64,000 bases of DNA from Athripsodes cinereus (lineage: Eukaryota > Arthropoda > Insecta > Trichoptera > Leptoceridae): the NCBI GenBank assembly GCA_947579605.1, contig OX388307.1, forward strand, positions 31,535,237 to 31,599,236. The letters run 5' to 3'. Shown piece by piece: positions 1-12,345 of the stretch. The number at the start of each line of letters is the position of its first letter. Positions within the stretch are counted from its first letter, which is position 1. A program made the translations under genes and the position numbers. The notes below the pieces were generated by a model. It was not told the origin of the DNA. It made no database searches and saw nothing but the letters and a program-made list of their open reading frames with translations.

Positions 1-1686
1 GAATCATTAATAATACATACCTTCACACAAAAAATATATTTTTCTTCTCTGAATTGTCATGCATGCTCATGAATCGAAATGCATTTAAAAGTTATTATGT
101 ATTGGAATAAAACAATTTTTTTTTGCTGTTTTGTACACATAAGTGTTCAAATTTAATTTCTATTTATGTAAATCTACATGTTTTTCACTGATGACGCGTC
201 TAACTTTATTGTCTTAGACCTTCCAACATTTCTCCTGCCTTTTCTCGACTTCCGCTCCAGAATTTTTTTTAACACCTTCCAAATTTCATGTTCTGTCCAG
301 CTCCAACTTGTCATTGACTATCTATTACTTATATTTAAAAACAAACCCAAAAAAAAATTGTCTCGGAACATTTCCCGATCTTTCCGGAACTGACGTTTCC
401 GGGACGATTTCCGATGTTCATGCGATGTTCTTCGTTGTTCCAGGAGCATTCTCAGTCGTACCCAAGGTTATTATTACATTGAAATATGTTACTAAAAAAA
501 TAAATTTATAATAGATTTCAATGACATCTAGTATGATAATTGATTAAATTACTACAATTAACAACGACATTTTAATTTATACATGTTTTTACTTAGAGGT
601 AATAAAGGAATATTTTATCGGTTTTCAAAAGTCATGTCATTTATGTCTATCGTGTGGTTTAACACTTCAAGTTATGCGTTTGTTCTCTTTAATGATTAAT
701 GATTCTCGTTGATTCATTTTTGAACGTAAGCTGACTTTTTTTATTGTTGTTTCAATGTATAAAACTTCCATTATGGTGCAGCAGCGGTTCCTACTTAAGA
801 GTGCGATGCGGCTCATTATTGTATTAATTTTGAAAGTAGTTTTTATGTTGCATAAAAAACATTTCTTCAAAAATATGAACTATTCTTTGATCGGATATAT
901 TATTATGCTCAAGATTTCTACAAAAACGTAAAAAAGTAGTTAATGGGTTTCTGCTTTCTAAAAAAATATAGGTAATTTTCCATAAATATGATACCAACCT
1001 GTCTCAGTTAAGAGGTGCTCGGGAAAAGCAAATGTTTTGTTTCACATATATTTTTGTATTTGTACTATTTAAAAATTATTGTCTGTATCTCTGTATGTTT
1101 ATGAGAACATGCCGATAAGTCTTCTTATGTGACATGGCGTGACACCATTTTATTTTATTTGATATTTATTAGAAATGAAACAAAAAAACATTACTTTGCT
1201 CTAAAATGTGTAAATAATAATGAAATGATAACACTTTAAAAATATTAAGATAAAACTTTTTTTTAATCTTAAATAAAAGTTATACTTCGTTTGAAAAAAT
1301 ACTCTAACTCTATTCGTTATTATAATTATATTAGAATCTAGAAAGAACATTTTTTTTTCAATATATCAAAATGATTATTTATGGTTTTCCTGCACCCCTC
1401 ATTATATCAATCCAACAGCCGCCTCTATTCTATAGTATCATTAGTGTTTATGATGATTCTAATATGTCAGATAGACTACATTTTCTCTGTCCAAATGCAC
1501 TACGATTCACACTTAGAGCGAAAGACTGACATTTATAAAATGTATGTAAAGTAAGAATTTTATTTGTACAAAATGTTTTTCAGACGTATGCGGCATGAAT
1601 AAAGAAGAAAGATAATAGACATAATCCATTTCAGGGCAACCATACTAAGTTGCACAAAGTCTTAGATTTTTTTCATATGTTCTGCT
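1..1686. other. AT-rich non-coding stretch
   Basis: Homopolymer-rich AT sequence with only short chance ORFs. I see no recognisable gene, RNA or repeat boundary here. Confidence 0.6.
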
Positions 1687-2104
1687 AATGGGCCACTTGC
1701 AGTCGTGGGGGATTTTAATAAAAATGATCGAATTCAGTAAATTTGAGGTCGGGAAAGACAAATATGTCAGTTAAATTTTTTAAGCACCTAAATTATGAAG
1801 AATTTCCAAAAATAAAACCCAAAATTTTTGACGTTTGTCAAAACACTCTAAACAGCTGATGCCGTCACGGAGTCCCGTGAATCATAGTAACTTTCGCAAC
1901 CACAGATTATAATCTCATACACACATGGGACTCTGTGACGTCACAGCGCCGCCATATCGTTTTTGATCATTCCGAGAAAGCCTAATTTTTAAAAGCTAAT
2001 AACTAAGAAAATAGTGCAAGAAAAAATAAAATGAATTGTGGTTGTGTTTCTTTCATACTAATTTACAATTTTATGTAAAAAAAAAAATCTGCAAGTGGCC
2101 CATT
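1687..2104. mobile_element. MITE-like element with 16-bp perfect terminal inverted repeats
   Basis: The sequence opens with AATGGGCCACTTGCAG (1687-1702) and closes with its exact reverse complement (2089-2104), giving a 418-bp unit with no coding capacity. An internal imperfect inverted pair (GTCACGGAGTCCCGTG near 1864 and TGGGACTCTGTGAC near 1926) suggests a fold-back tendency. The flanks give no unambiguous target duplication, so the superfamily is open (Harbinger or hAT derivatives would fit). Confidence 0.75.
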
Positions 2105-2794
2105 GTCTGTTATGTTGAGACTTTTACCTTGGTGGTCATTTTTTTATCGTACCAGGGGTGATTTTTTATGAAAATAGGCATTGTGGTGTCGCGTTGAGGG
2201 GGTCTGGCTAACTATGTTGACCGTGCCTACCGTGTGGTTGGTCCGTTGCTGTGGGACAAAATTCCTTATGATTTGCAAATTTAGAGTATGAAGGTGTTCA
2301 AGGCCAAGTAATTTGAAATAAAAGTAGAAAATACGGTGATTTAAATTTTTTAATCTAATTAAAATATAAATATTTTACAGTTAAATAATGATTCCAGAAA
2401 CATTAATCACACAATACTTCAATTTTAATGATGTATTTTGTAAAACTGTTTTTTTTTATAACCGCAGTTTTTCAGTGAAATATTTCTCTTGGTTCTTATT
2501 ATTATTGTTCATTATGTACTACAAAAAGGATGATTATGTGAAAACGTGCGCTATTCTGTATTGTGCATGGGAGAAAAATGAGGTTCATTTTATAAACAAC
2601 AACACCAACTAGAACTACAACTACTTGGTATAACAAACAAACAAACATATATATAACAAGCTTTGAGAGAGAAAGAAACGAAGACTATTGTTAACCCTGC
2701 GTGACGTGCACGTGATTTTTTCTAAGACGCTATTGATGTTAATAATTATAATTTCAATATATTTTGTTTTTACTAAAAAAATACTCACAAACTA
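2105..2794. other. Non-coding stretch
   Basis: AT-rich with short chance ORFs only; nothing recognised. Confidence 0.5.
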
Positions 2795-3135
2795 ATTTAT
2801 TTATTTATCGTGTCGAAACCCAGAGAAAAAACCCATCAAACTGATCTCCAGTACTGCGCAAAATGCACAGCAGGTGGAGATGCGTCAAAAATATCCTCCA
2901 TAGTGCAAGTGACAGGGCACAGTGGACACTCCAACAAGTGTGGCATAGTCTGTGCTGTACCACAGTCACATGCTCCGGATTCGTCCTGTAGGAAGCCCCA
3001 TCGTTCTCTATTGTCGCGGCAGTTTCCTACACCAGATCTCAAATTTAGGGTTTTCCATGTCCCATAGTCTAGATCGCCTCCTGCAGCAAGGTGTTCTTGG
3101 GCTAGGAAAGGTTCAATACAATACAACATCAATAT
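2795..3135 (-). pseudogene. 5'-truncated LINE ORF2 C-terminus (QTM-HLL-CP family)
   Basis: A minus-strand frame ending at 2836 shows the usual tail of a non-LTR retrotransposon ORF2: a TLNRLRTGVG-like stretch (here TLNLRSGVGNC), then C-D-C-G, QTMPHLLECPLCP and a final AQYW, i.e. the Cys/His zinc-knuckle region after the reverse transcriptase. Only about 100 residues remain and no RT core is present, so it is a dead 5'-truncated copy. Its 3' end (reading minus) runs into a CGACACGATAAATAAATAAA tail. A second copy with the same C-terminus and tail lies at 39520-39690 on the plus strand. Clade within the jockey/CR1-type LINEs is not settled. Confidence 0.75.
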
Positions 3136-3261
3136 TTAAACATTTGTGCTGCAACGACCTCACTAAGTTGTCCTATATCGAGGAAATATAATAATAGTAA
3201 GATTAACAAATTAACAAGCCATAGGAAAATGAGTGACGAGTTTCAAATAGGTTAAATTAAC

Positions 3262-3640
3262 GAAACTTGGACGTGGTTTAAGAAGGATGAGAGAAGAATC
3301 AGTACAGGGAAGTTGCGATTCGGTGAAAAAAATTTAGGTCTGGAGAGTGAGTGGATGCGAGAGGAGAGTTGTGGATAAAATGAGATGTTTTAGACATGTG
3401 AAACGTATGGATGAGGAAAAAATGACAAAGAATACAATAAACCTACCTATCTGAATGATGAGGTGTGAAGATGTGCGGGTGTCTTAAAACCACGTGGCTT
3501 GATCACTAGGATCAAATTCTCAAGGGCAGTCATACGTAAAGTAAGACAAAAGTAGATAGGTATGTAAGGATAGATCTAAAATTGCGTTCCGTTCTCTCTG
3601 CATACCGTACTTGGGATAGTGCATGAGGGAATAAATATCT
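3262..3640 (+). pseudogene. Decayed RTE-like LINE tail
   Basis: The DNA matches, with many indels, the plus-strand RTE-like fragment at 27.5-27.9 kb: GACGTGGTTTAAGAAGGATG here against GACGTGGTTGAAGAAGGACG there, and later AAACCACGTGGCTTGATCAC against GAACCACGTGGCTTGATCAC. Frames are broken throughout. It closes with a TCTCTGCATACC...GGGATA phrase, which resembles the 3' end of lepidopteran RTE copies. No coding potential remains. Confidence 0.7.
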
Positions 3641-4245
3641 CCATGCGATCTGTATAGTGTTAAACCTTCATTGTTCCACCTAATGTTCCCATCATATATA
3701 GAAACTAACATCATACCCACATATATAGAACCCACAGCACGAGATTCATCCATCTGCTAATATTTTTTCATATTATTTATACGAGTATATGGAAGATATT
3801 ATTAATAATCCTCAAATGATTTTATTCGTTTTTATCAATTTATATAAGTAAACAAGTATTTTCTTAATTTTATTTATGAAACCTCAGCAAGCAATTTGAG
3901 TCTCACCTTTTTTGTTTTTTTTTTTTTGACTTATTTTTTTCCAAGCTACGCAAAAATCGAAAAGCAAGTTTTCAAATGCAAAAAATTTCAGTACATGAGT
4001 TAAGCCACCCATACCAAAATCTCATGAGCTCTCTCTCTCTCTCTCATGTTACAAAGCAATACTTTCCAACAAGAGAGAGAGAGAGAGATTTTTTCAGAGT
4101 ACCTACTCAAATTAAGGAATTGATTATCTATACACATTGATATTTTTTTCATATTTGATCCAAATCCTTACCAAGGATACAATAAAATAGCTGACAACTT
4201 TAATTCGCTATGATACCTAGTGGTTCTACTATTTGTTCTCACTTG
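3641..4245. other. AT-rich stretch with opposed CT/GA microsatellites
   Basis: Non-coding. A (CT)n run at about 4027-4044 and a (GA)n run at about 4073-4089 are inverted relative to each other and could pair as a hairpin of about 16 bp. Confidence 0.5.
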
Positions 4246-4249
4246 TATT

Positions 4250-4465
4250 TTTTACTTTTTTCTGTCTATCAAAGAAAAAAAGTTTCTGTTAGTTTTCGAC
4301 TGGCCTGTTAGAGGCAGTTATTTGTAAAACATCATGTTTAAGTCATTTAACATCTCGAGTGAACTCTGAGCTGAAGCTCTTTACTTCTCTATCGGAACGG
4401 AAAAAAACAACTTGCATATTTGTTATGTGCAGTTGGTCTGTGACTTTTCTACTAGTGAAAAATGA
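4250..4465 (+). repeat. Decayed copy of the (TAG)n-tailed interspersed repeat
   Basis: The order of motifs is that of the family defined at 9945-10190: 'TTTCTGTTAGTTTTCGA.TG', 'CATTTAACATCTCGAGTGA', 'ACAACTTGCATAT', 'GTGCAGTTGGTCTG' and a closing 'GACGTCATGG'. It is diverged and lacks the tail. Confidence 0.6.
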
Positions 4466-4732
4466 CGTCATGGCTTAAAAAAATGATAAGTAAATTATTG
4501 TAAAAAATGTACAGTGAAGAATAAAATCTTATCAAAAACTAGGTAGATTTTTTCGACTTGTTCCTTTTGAGTAACTTATATATTATATTTGACAATATTA
4601 TTTTTTTACTATCGAACACAAGCCCGACAACTTTAAATGACTCGTGTATAAACACCATTCAGTAAAAGTTGGCAACTTGGTAAGTTATTTATGTAAAACT
4701 AGCAATAAACCTACTTGTTATTATAAATAGTC

Positions 4733-4773
4733 CTATTATCCTAAAAAAAAAGATATTTTTTTTAGGATAATAG
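4733..4773. repeat. Perfect 18-bp hairpin
   Basis: CTATTATCCTAAAAAAAA (4733-4750) is followed after 5 nt by its exact reverse complement (4756-4773). No associated gene; possibly a fold-back remnant. Confidence 0.8.
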
Positions 4774-6255
4774 TTCGCGCATGTTCTAACTCCCCAGTAT
4801 CAATCCAGTCTTAGGTGCAATAGCTGGAGAATCTTAAAAATACACGTATTATCCAAGCATGTGACCAACCACCAAAGACATTCCAGTAAGTGTGAAATAC
4901 TGCTAAAAAAAGTCACAATATAATGTTCATCTCATTGTAAGATATATAGGAAATTTTAATTGTGAACACACAAGAGAAAATTATGAACATATTCAAAAAC
5001 ATACATTTAAAAAAACGACTCAACCAAAGAAATTAATATGCAGAATAATATGTAAACTTATCTAAACAGAAGAATGGCAAAAATGTCCAATAACACAACA
5101 TAATTATGACATAAGTGAAGATAAAGTGAAAAAAAAACACAGTATGTATTTAACTTCCAAATGCGACATTAAAATTTTGAGCGCCCTTGAGGTGAATTTT
5201 TTTCACAAAACGGCGCTTTACAAATCATCCAAATAATAATAATAATAAAAGCATTATCGCTTCATATTTTTCTTAAAGATTACCTTTCTCGTGATAGTTA
5301 ATTGTTAATTTAGACTAACGTTAATGTAATTTTGAATAAAAATATTTAGATCTTTGTCTGACAGAGAAAAGGATGAAAACTTGCATTTTAGCCAGATTGG
5401 TAGTTTTTTTATGCATACAGCATTCTGCTCCTTCACATTTAAAGGATTTTTCCCAACCGAACTCAAAGCCATAAAAATACATTCCAAAATGTGGATCATT
5501 GTTTAATATGAGCTGCATTCACATACGGTACTAGAGAAAAAACCTAATAGGTATATAATGTATAAAGTCTGCATATATCTACGCCAGAAAAAAAATATTC
5601 CAGAAAATGGCCTCGGCTCCCAGGAAGAAAGCTCGAAGAAGAGAAAACATTTGAGATCTACGCAGCGCATCTGAGAAAACGCGAACTTTTTTCTTTCTAA
5701 TTCTCGCTTTTTTCAGAACACGGCTGTTTTTAAAAAAACGTTAAAAATTTGTCGCATTTCAGAAACTCTGCAGGAAAGTATTTTTAGTTGACGTATAACT
5801 TATTTTAGACATTATCAAATTTATATAATAAGATTCAACTCATGTCGTTATTCCACGAGCTTTTGACATAGCAGCTTTAATGTATTCCTGAATTTTAATA
5901 CAATTTTTCCAGCAACGACAAAACCACCTCTATTGTTGTGTGTACTTTTAGAATTTTAAACTATGTAAGCCACAAATTGAATATGTTTCAAAGGTTATTT
6001 AAAATAAGCAGTTTTGAAGAATATTATTATGAAAAAATATTGTAAGGTAAATTAGTTTTGCAAAATTCACGTATGTACATGCAAGATGAAACATGTTTAA
6101 AAACTTATTTATGGAGGATGTGAGTATATTATATTTTTTGTCGTGGTATAATAATTATTCAACAATTTTCACAAAAACCTAACAGCTTATTTTGAATATC
6201 ACTTATTTTGAAAGGTGCTAGCTAACACATTTACTTCAAAAGTTACAGGCTCTAG
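4774..6255. other. AT-rich non-coding stretch
   Basis: Only short chance ORFs; no recognisable element. Confidence 0.5.
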
Positions 6256-6261
6256 TTCGAT

Positions 6262-6625
6262 TATCATAATCATCATCTTGCCCTTGAATGCTTCTATCGA
6301 GAGCACGGGACAGAAACTAGCCTTTGCACCAATTTGTCATAGGAATTCTGATGCCGTTGTCATAGAAACAGTGTATTAGGAACTTTTGTGGACGAAAGTA
6401 CAGTGCTCTCTATGGCCAACTATCACTGATGGATATGCTCATAACATGACCCGACCAGGACCATTTCCCGTATTACTGACATGTTCATACCACCTAACAC
6501 CCAAAATCCTTCTATGACACTTTGCCTTGCCTAGGTGCCTAGATTCACAGGAATACAGAAGGATTGGGATAATACAGGCATTGAACAGGTTCTGTTTAAC
6601 AAAAATTCTGTCCATGGTTCGATAC
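6262..6625 (-). pseudogene. Decayed LINE tail, same family as 42444-43107
   Basis: Read on the minus strand, this matches the intact-frame fragment at 42.4-43.1 kb almost end to end: TTCAATGCCTGTATTATCCC against TTCAATGCGTGCATCATCCC, then AGAAGGATTTTGGGTGTTAG, GGTATGAACATGT, AGTTGGCCATAGAGAGCACT, TTCTATGACAACGGCATCAGA and GTTTCTGTCCCGTGCTCTCG. The shared 3' end leads into a degenerate (GAT)n tail (GATGATGATTATGAT). Several frameshifts and a missing internal block make it non-functional. Confidence 0.8.
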
Positions 6626-6644
6626 CTGAAGAAAGCTATTTAAA

Positions 6645-6900
6645 TTCAAATATTCTGTTCATTTTTCAAAATCATTCAGCTATCTATAATTTTTGGTGGT
6701 CTTCCTCGTAAACGTGAGTCAGCTAGTGACATTTAAGCAATATGAGCGATTCTATCGTCAACCATTTGCTTAACGTGGTTTCTCCAAAATGATTAATTTT
6801 CCTATTCCATCTCACAATGGCCTCAGTGTCACATTTTATTTGAGTCACAGTATTGCTGGTGTAACACCTTACGTTTTCACCTGAGAAATAAAAAATCATT
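6645..6900 (-). pseudogene. Possible second LINE C-terminal remnant
   Basis: On the minus strand a short frame reads VDDRIAHIA, a stop, then MSLADSRLRGRPPKIIDS. This resembles the '...R...GRPP..W.D' segment found near the C-terminus of many LINE ORF2 proteins. The rest is decayed and the family cannot be assigned. Confidence 0.4.
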
Positions 6901-7084
6901 ATAGTCCTAAAAAAAATGTTTTGCGCCACACTTTTATTCGTGATATTTTTGAAGTACTCTTATAAGTACCAGTGGCGTGTCTACACTTTTATACTGAATA
7001 AACCTACCTTCAGTAAAAAAACAATATTTTGAAGAGAGTATGAGAAAATATAACCACTACGAAAAAAACAAGTTTTTTTAACAG

Positions 7085-7256
7085 AGTTCGTCAGTAGTCT
7101 GAAGGTAGAGTCTCGGCCTCGTGCACGTGAGATGCCCGGTTCGATCCCAGGTGCCGGCAAACTCACAAGCGACACAAGCTTTTTGTTTACTTTGCAAGAT
7201 CTAAAAGGTTGATTTTGGGTTTGTTACTAAAACCCAGATTTAGATACATCTTAAAA
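7085..7256 (+). repeat. tRNA-derived SINE
   Basis: A tRNA-like head (about 7090-7158) has an A-box-like GTAGTCTGAAGGTAGAG, a B-box GGTTCGATCCC and a 3' TGCCGGCA that pairs with the 5' end. The body continues with GACACAAGC and AAACCCAGATTTAGATA. Two further copies lie at 17003-17134 (minus) and 24892-25065 (plus), sharing both the tRNA head and the AAACCCAGAT body. As a Pol III retroposon it encodes no protein. Confidence 0.85.
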
Positions 7257-9940
7257 AACAATACAATTTTAACTGTGTTTAATATTAATGTTGAACTGTA
7301 AAAAGGCGTATTCTTCGACTTACCTCTGATTCTTACATGTGATTTCAGGTCAGTAGGTATTCTTAGATAAAGCTGCACTCAAATAATATCGTATCGGTCA
7401 GTTACAAAAGCGCGCGCGAATTTTAAAATATTCAAATAGAAAGATGATAAAAGTATTCGTATTGCAAAAAAGGTGTAATCAAAATAAAATATCATCATGA
7501 TAAAAGTATTCGTTTATATGATAACTTTTATCATCTTTTTATTTGGGCTTGTATGAAAGATACGCCATTGATAAGTACATTCCCACTTTAATTCCCACGA
7601 TTATTTTAATGGCTGTTTAAATTTATTTATATACAGTTTATGTATTGGTGTTGGTTTACCAATGGCAATCCATTCTGCCTCAGAGGCAATTAACAAAATT
7701 GTTTACGTTTTTCAAAATATCCTCTTGATAGATTTAAATACATTCGCAAATTGACTCCCATTAATCGGCATCGATTTTAAGCTCAATAAAGTGGTTTTAC
7801 TGTGATACATAAACTGTAGGTATAAATAATAATATATGTATAGTTTACCAAAACAGAGTCGGTATAGATATTATTTTATTTTGTATAGCAAATACAAATA
7901 AAATCACGCTATCATTCGCAATGGGGTAGCTAACAATATACCTGCATATAATGATTATACATATATCGTCCACTTACTGCATCAAAATTCAAATGCTTTT
8001 TTGTTTTTATCCCAGGAACAAAGAGAGAAAATCAAATTCTTCGATTAAACTCATCTTTGCGCTTCTAAATGTTGTTTGTTAATGACTTTGTAAACGTTGT
8101 TAGTGAATGACTTTGTTAACTTTTTAATGTTAATTTTTTGACATATTTTTTATAATATGATAAATTTCACTTTTTATTTTTTTATAATTATCATTTTTAT
8201 ACTATTTAATATTGATACATATTATTTTATTACTTATTAGTAAAAAAACAACATATTCATAAAAAAAATTGTTGAATTTTGAGACCCCAGATAGAATCAA
8301 TTCATCAAAAACTTAATATCCAATCTCAATTTTATCCAATGTCTATACAATTTATAAAAATCGTTTTATTTTATGACTATCGTTGTTTTGAACAACGTAA
8401 CTGCTAAATTTATTTCACATTTTATTTTTGTATTTTCTGTCAAATTGTTTTTTTTTGTTATATGTTTAACACGTAAGAGACTCACGCCTTGTATAAGAAA
8501 GTGATAAATAAAAAGTACCTATGTAAATAAACAGAAAGTCACATCTTTCCACAACATTCTTGACTTTACGATGTTTTCAAATGAAATGCCAAGTATTTTA
8601 AACTGTGCCTGTTTACAATATTGTAGGTTCTTTTTAAATTATGAACACTGATATTATAATTAACACAAATATATTCAAAAATAATCCTATTTACAAATTG
8701 TCGAACACAACAGTCAAAACCCGCAGCGTACCAGTGCAACCCAAGGTTGTATCTATAGTCAGGCCATCAAGAACATTGTCGATAAAATTTTTACTACTTT
8801 TAATTAAACAAAGAGTTAAAAGTGTGTATTGTATGAAATTTGTATTGAACATTGTATTGTATGAATAATATTGTTTTACTAATTACTATTAAATATTGTA
8901 TTCTGTTTTACATTCTTGACGTGGATACATAATGTTGTTTCCAAATTATTTAATATAATTCAATATAATACCTATATGTAACTTCTGACGTGCATATTTT
9001 TATGAATGCGAGATTCTCATTTAATCTTTTTATTTATCTATATATATAATATGACATGAATATAATATCCTAGAATTGATGAGCTGTACAGAGACCTTGA
9101 GGTGCTTTGGCACATAAACGACTCTTTAATGTAGTCCAATAATAAGAGGCAACAATCGTCTATTGTCTCAATAAATAAATAAAATTAGATTAATTTCTAG
9201 ATAACCATTGCTATCTGTCACCAAATTTCATTAATTATATCAGAAATTCTATACCATTTCAAAATGTTTCATTTTCTAAGACAGAAGACTCCAACCTCCG
9301 GTCCGCGGAAAGAAAATTAAGACCAGTACTTTACTTGTTGTGTCCTCATTTTCGATATTTATAACAAAGTAGGGTAAATTTGTGGAATTTTTCTTAAAGA
9401 AAAACGAACAGATCATGAAAAATTTCAAATTACCATACCTTTTACAAAATCAGCGACGGGGGATAGAAATTTAGAGTGTTAAGTTTCCCAGAATAATTAT
9501 CGTGATTGGGCAATGATGTTTTTTTATATAAAATTGAGACCACATAAAAGGTCCTCAAAAGTAAACAATCAACCTCTTCCCCTCTACAGTCCGCGATAAA
9601 ATGATCAAACGTTGATCGTTCCACGGAGATGAAAAGGTTGGAGACCACTGCTTTATGGTATACCTTTTGCATTTACCCCACCCCCCAGTTCCAGATATAA
9701 TGAAGAGCAACATCAGAAAATGGAGAACCATGTCCTCTGGGAAGAAGATAAGGTCTGATTTCTTGGACAACATAATGCAGGTGACTGCTCTATTAAAGCC
9801 ACACTCTCATTGAAACATGGGTTTTGAATTTAGTAAAACTCCAATTTTGCGCAATAGTTTTTTTAGAGATGTACACAAAAATATAGAAATTATGTATTTA
9901 TAAGTTTTCAAGGTCTTTTATTAAATTTTAAATAACAAGC
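7257..9940. other. Long AT-rich non-coding stretch
   Basis: About 2.7 kb without a recognisable gene. It contains small inverted pairs around GATGATAAAAGTATTCGT (7443, 7497 and a partial complement near 7520) and nothing else I can name. Confidence 0.5.
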
Positions 9941-9944
9941 ATCC

Positions 9945-10190
9945 GATAGGAATTGGTCTCCCACTCTTCTGTATAAGTTTTCGAGTGTCCTGTAAAAGGC
10001 AAGTGTTCGAAAAAATAAGACATTTTACATCTTAATTCGGCGATGAGGTTTGCCACCCATCCTGAATGTCTTGTTTTTATATTGGCACGGAGAAGACAGC
10101 TTGCATGTTTTATATGCAGCTGGTCTGCTGGCTACCCCACTTGTGGGATATGCCGTGATGATATAGTAGTAGTAGTAGTAGTAGTAGTAA
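9945..10190 (+). repeat. (TAG)n-tailed interspersed repeat, best-preserved copy
   Basis: A non-coding unit of about 240 bp. It begins near CTCCCACTCTTCTGTATAAG and passes through TTCGAGTGTCCTGTAAAAGG, CATCTTAATTCGGCGATGAG, GCCACCCATCCTGAATGTCT, ACAGCTTGCATG and TACCCCACTTGTGGGATATG. It ends in GCCGTGATGATA and a (TAG)8-like run. At least a dozen copies or pieces occur in this window in both orientations. A microsatellite-like 3' tail and no protein suggest a SINE or other small retroposon. No tRNA boxes are evident, so its RNA origin is unknown. Confidence 0.8.
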
Positions 10191-11260
10191 ATAACAAGTT
10201 ATAAAACCTATAACTTTTTTTTTCAAATCGTATTAATTAACAATTGGTGTAACCAGTTAATGTTCTGCACAGTAAAATTTCGGTTGCGTATTTTTCACAA
10301 AAAAATAAAATTGCAATACTTGAAAATATCAATAGCTCTTGAAAATTTCAAGTTAACTTGACGAAAGTACTCGAGTTTAATAGAATCAACACTGCCAAGT
10401 TAACAGTATTTTGTGTTTAAATCAAATATTATGTTAAAAATGTCTTATCACAATGTGAACACACAAACCCTAGATCATATGAAATGTTTCATATTTTACA
10501 AGAAATTCTGCGCTAATTTCTCGTCTTCAAATTCACACCGTGTGGACGTCAGACTTTACGTTATCCATTTTATGTCATGTCTCTGAACTCGACAGTCAAC
10601 ATGTCGCGTCGATTTACTGTTGTAACCTCAGTACAGCCATTTTGATATTACATTTCAGACAAAATGGACGTCAATCCTGGTACTTGGTGAACATTTAGCA
10701 ATAACACTCTAGGAAATAGCTGAAACGTTATTCCTTATCATGGAAAATGGAGAACAGTGTTTTCATTTCTAGAAAGGATTCTATAATAATCTTGATTTAT
10801 GTAAACGAATGAAAGTATAAAGTATTTGAATATTAGTTTGTAGGATTACGGATCAAATACACAGTCTGCAGAGATATTTTGAATGTTTTTTGAGTATTCT
10901 ACAATGCACTTTTGTAACTCGATTGTATATAAATAAAATAGAATTTCCGCAATCATTTGCGAGCTTTCACTTACACTTTATCAAAAGGTAAAATATTACA
11001 GCTTTTACGTTCACTTTATATTAGTCTGATGATAATAGCGAAAGCTCTTGACAGATGTCTCGCGTTTATAAAATACACTGTAATATTATAAGGACATACC
11101 AAACTTATTTTTAATTATTTTAAATGAACTTGCTTCAAGTGCAGTCAGTTGACAATACTAACTATAATCAAATACTATATTAAAATATATCATCAATTAA
11201 AAATGTTGACATCTTCAATGCAAGCAATGTACATTAATTTTAACCTACATTCAATTAATG
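10191..11260. other. AT-rich non-coding stretch
   Basis: No recognisable gene. Two similar phrases in opposite orientation (CTTTTGATAAAGTGTAAGTG on minus near 10968-10990 and CTGATGATAATAGCGAAAGC on plus near 11032) look vaguely ribozyme-like but lack a helix II; see rejected list. Confidence 0.5.
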
Positions 11261-11264
11261 TACA

Positions 11265-11440
11265 TAGCATTACAGTGGAGTAGCCAGCGGACTCCCTGCA
11301 TGTAATGAACGTGCAAATTGTCTTTCCAAACCAATAAAAAAGACATTAAATATGTTAATTTTCTTATATATGAGGTTTTACGAATACCTGCCCTTACTGA
11401 ACATTAAAAAACTTACAGAAGAATGAAAACCCCATTCTTT
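11265..11440 (-). repeat. Decayed (TAG)n-tailed repeat copy
   Basis: GTGGAGTAGCCAGCGGAC, TGCATGTAATGAACGTGCAA and CCAATAAAAAAGACATT are the reverse complements of successive family motifs. Confidence 0.6.
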
Positions 11441-11784
11441 ACCGGCGATTCCACTGCTTGGTACAATATCAACTTTTATGTTAAGAAGTGATTCTTTTTT
11501 ACTAAAAAGTTTTATAAGAGTGGGAGCAGAATACTTCTGGAAAATATGAAAGATCGTAAGATCTTATTTCTGGTGCATATGGTATATGGAATAAAATGCT
11601 TTCTTTTTTTATTGAAAATGGCACAACCAATAGGGCCTGGAAAAATGCATGATAAGGTGTACTGGAGCATCGAGAGTGATAGTATCGTTCTGGCTAACAC
11701 AGTACTGCAAAGTTTTCGATATCGTGATCGTCATCGTCGGAGAAACTTGATGGGGCATACAAAGGGGAAAATTGTGATGTCTTA

Positions 11785-11979
11785 GTTAAAAGGCAGGTGT
11801 TCGAAAAAAATAAGACATTTTACATCTTAAATTCAGCGTTGAGGTTTGCCACCCATCCTGAATGTCTTGATTTTATACTGGCACGAAGAGGACAGTTTGT
11901 ATGTTTCTTACATACAGCTGATCTGCTGGCTACCCCACTTGTGGGATATGCCGTGATGGTATAGTAGTAGTAGTAGTTA
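11785..11979 (+). repeat. (TAG)n-tailed repeat copy
   Basis: Closely follows 9945-10190 from 'AAAAGGCAGGTGTTCGAAA' onward, through GCCACCCATCCTGAATGTCT to the palindromic CCCCACTTGTGGGATATGCC, and ends in (TAG)n. Confidence 0.85.
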
Positions 11980-12034
11980 ATTTAATAGATATCCTAAATT
12001 TTCTTTACGAGAGAAGTGTGGAATGGAAGTTGAT

Positions 12035-12345
12035 GTAATAGCCAATATGTAAATAAGCTACCATGGTAAGGGCGTGTGGAAAGAATGAATGAGGACTAAA
12101 TGACCTAGAAAATGATGGGAACTTTGCTCGGATATGTGGATGTCTGAGAATCAAATGACAAGCATTCATATAAACCAGATCCTACAGGATGGACATGTGT
12201 TGAATAGATTGAATAAGGAATAAGAAATTGCAAGACAGTGACGAAAGCGAAACGTGTATGCAAGGATAGAAGGAAGTGAAGCTAGATCCTTTCTGCCTAC
12301 CTCCCCCACAAAAGAGACTCATGGTATGTATGTATGTGAAATTAA
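12035..12345 (+). pseudogene. Strongly decayed RTE-like LINE tail
   Basis: Phrases such as AAGAATGAATGAGGACTAAA, TGTTGAATAGATTGAATAAG, AACGTGTATGCAAGGATAGA and a terminal CTGCCTACC...GTATGTATGTATG resemble the 3' portion of the 27.3-28.0 kb element and the typical 3' end of insect RTE copies. All frames are broken, so assignment rests on DNA phrases only. Confidence 0.45.

Noticed and set aside
11020..11065. CTGATGATAATAGCGAAAGC as another hammerhead
   Set aside because: CUGAUGA and GAAA are present but the 7 nt between them cannot form helix II, and no helix I/III pairing is evident.
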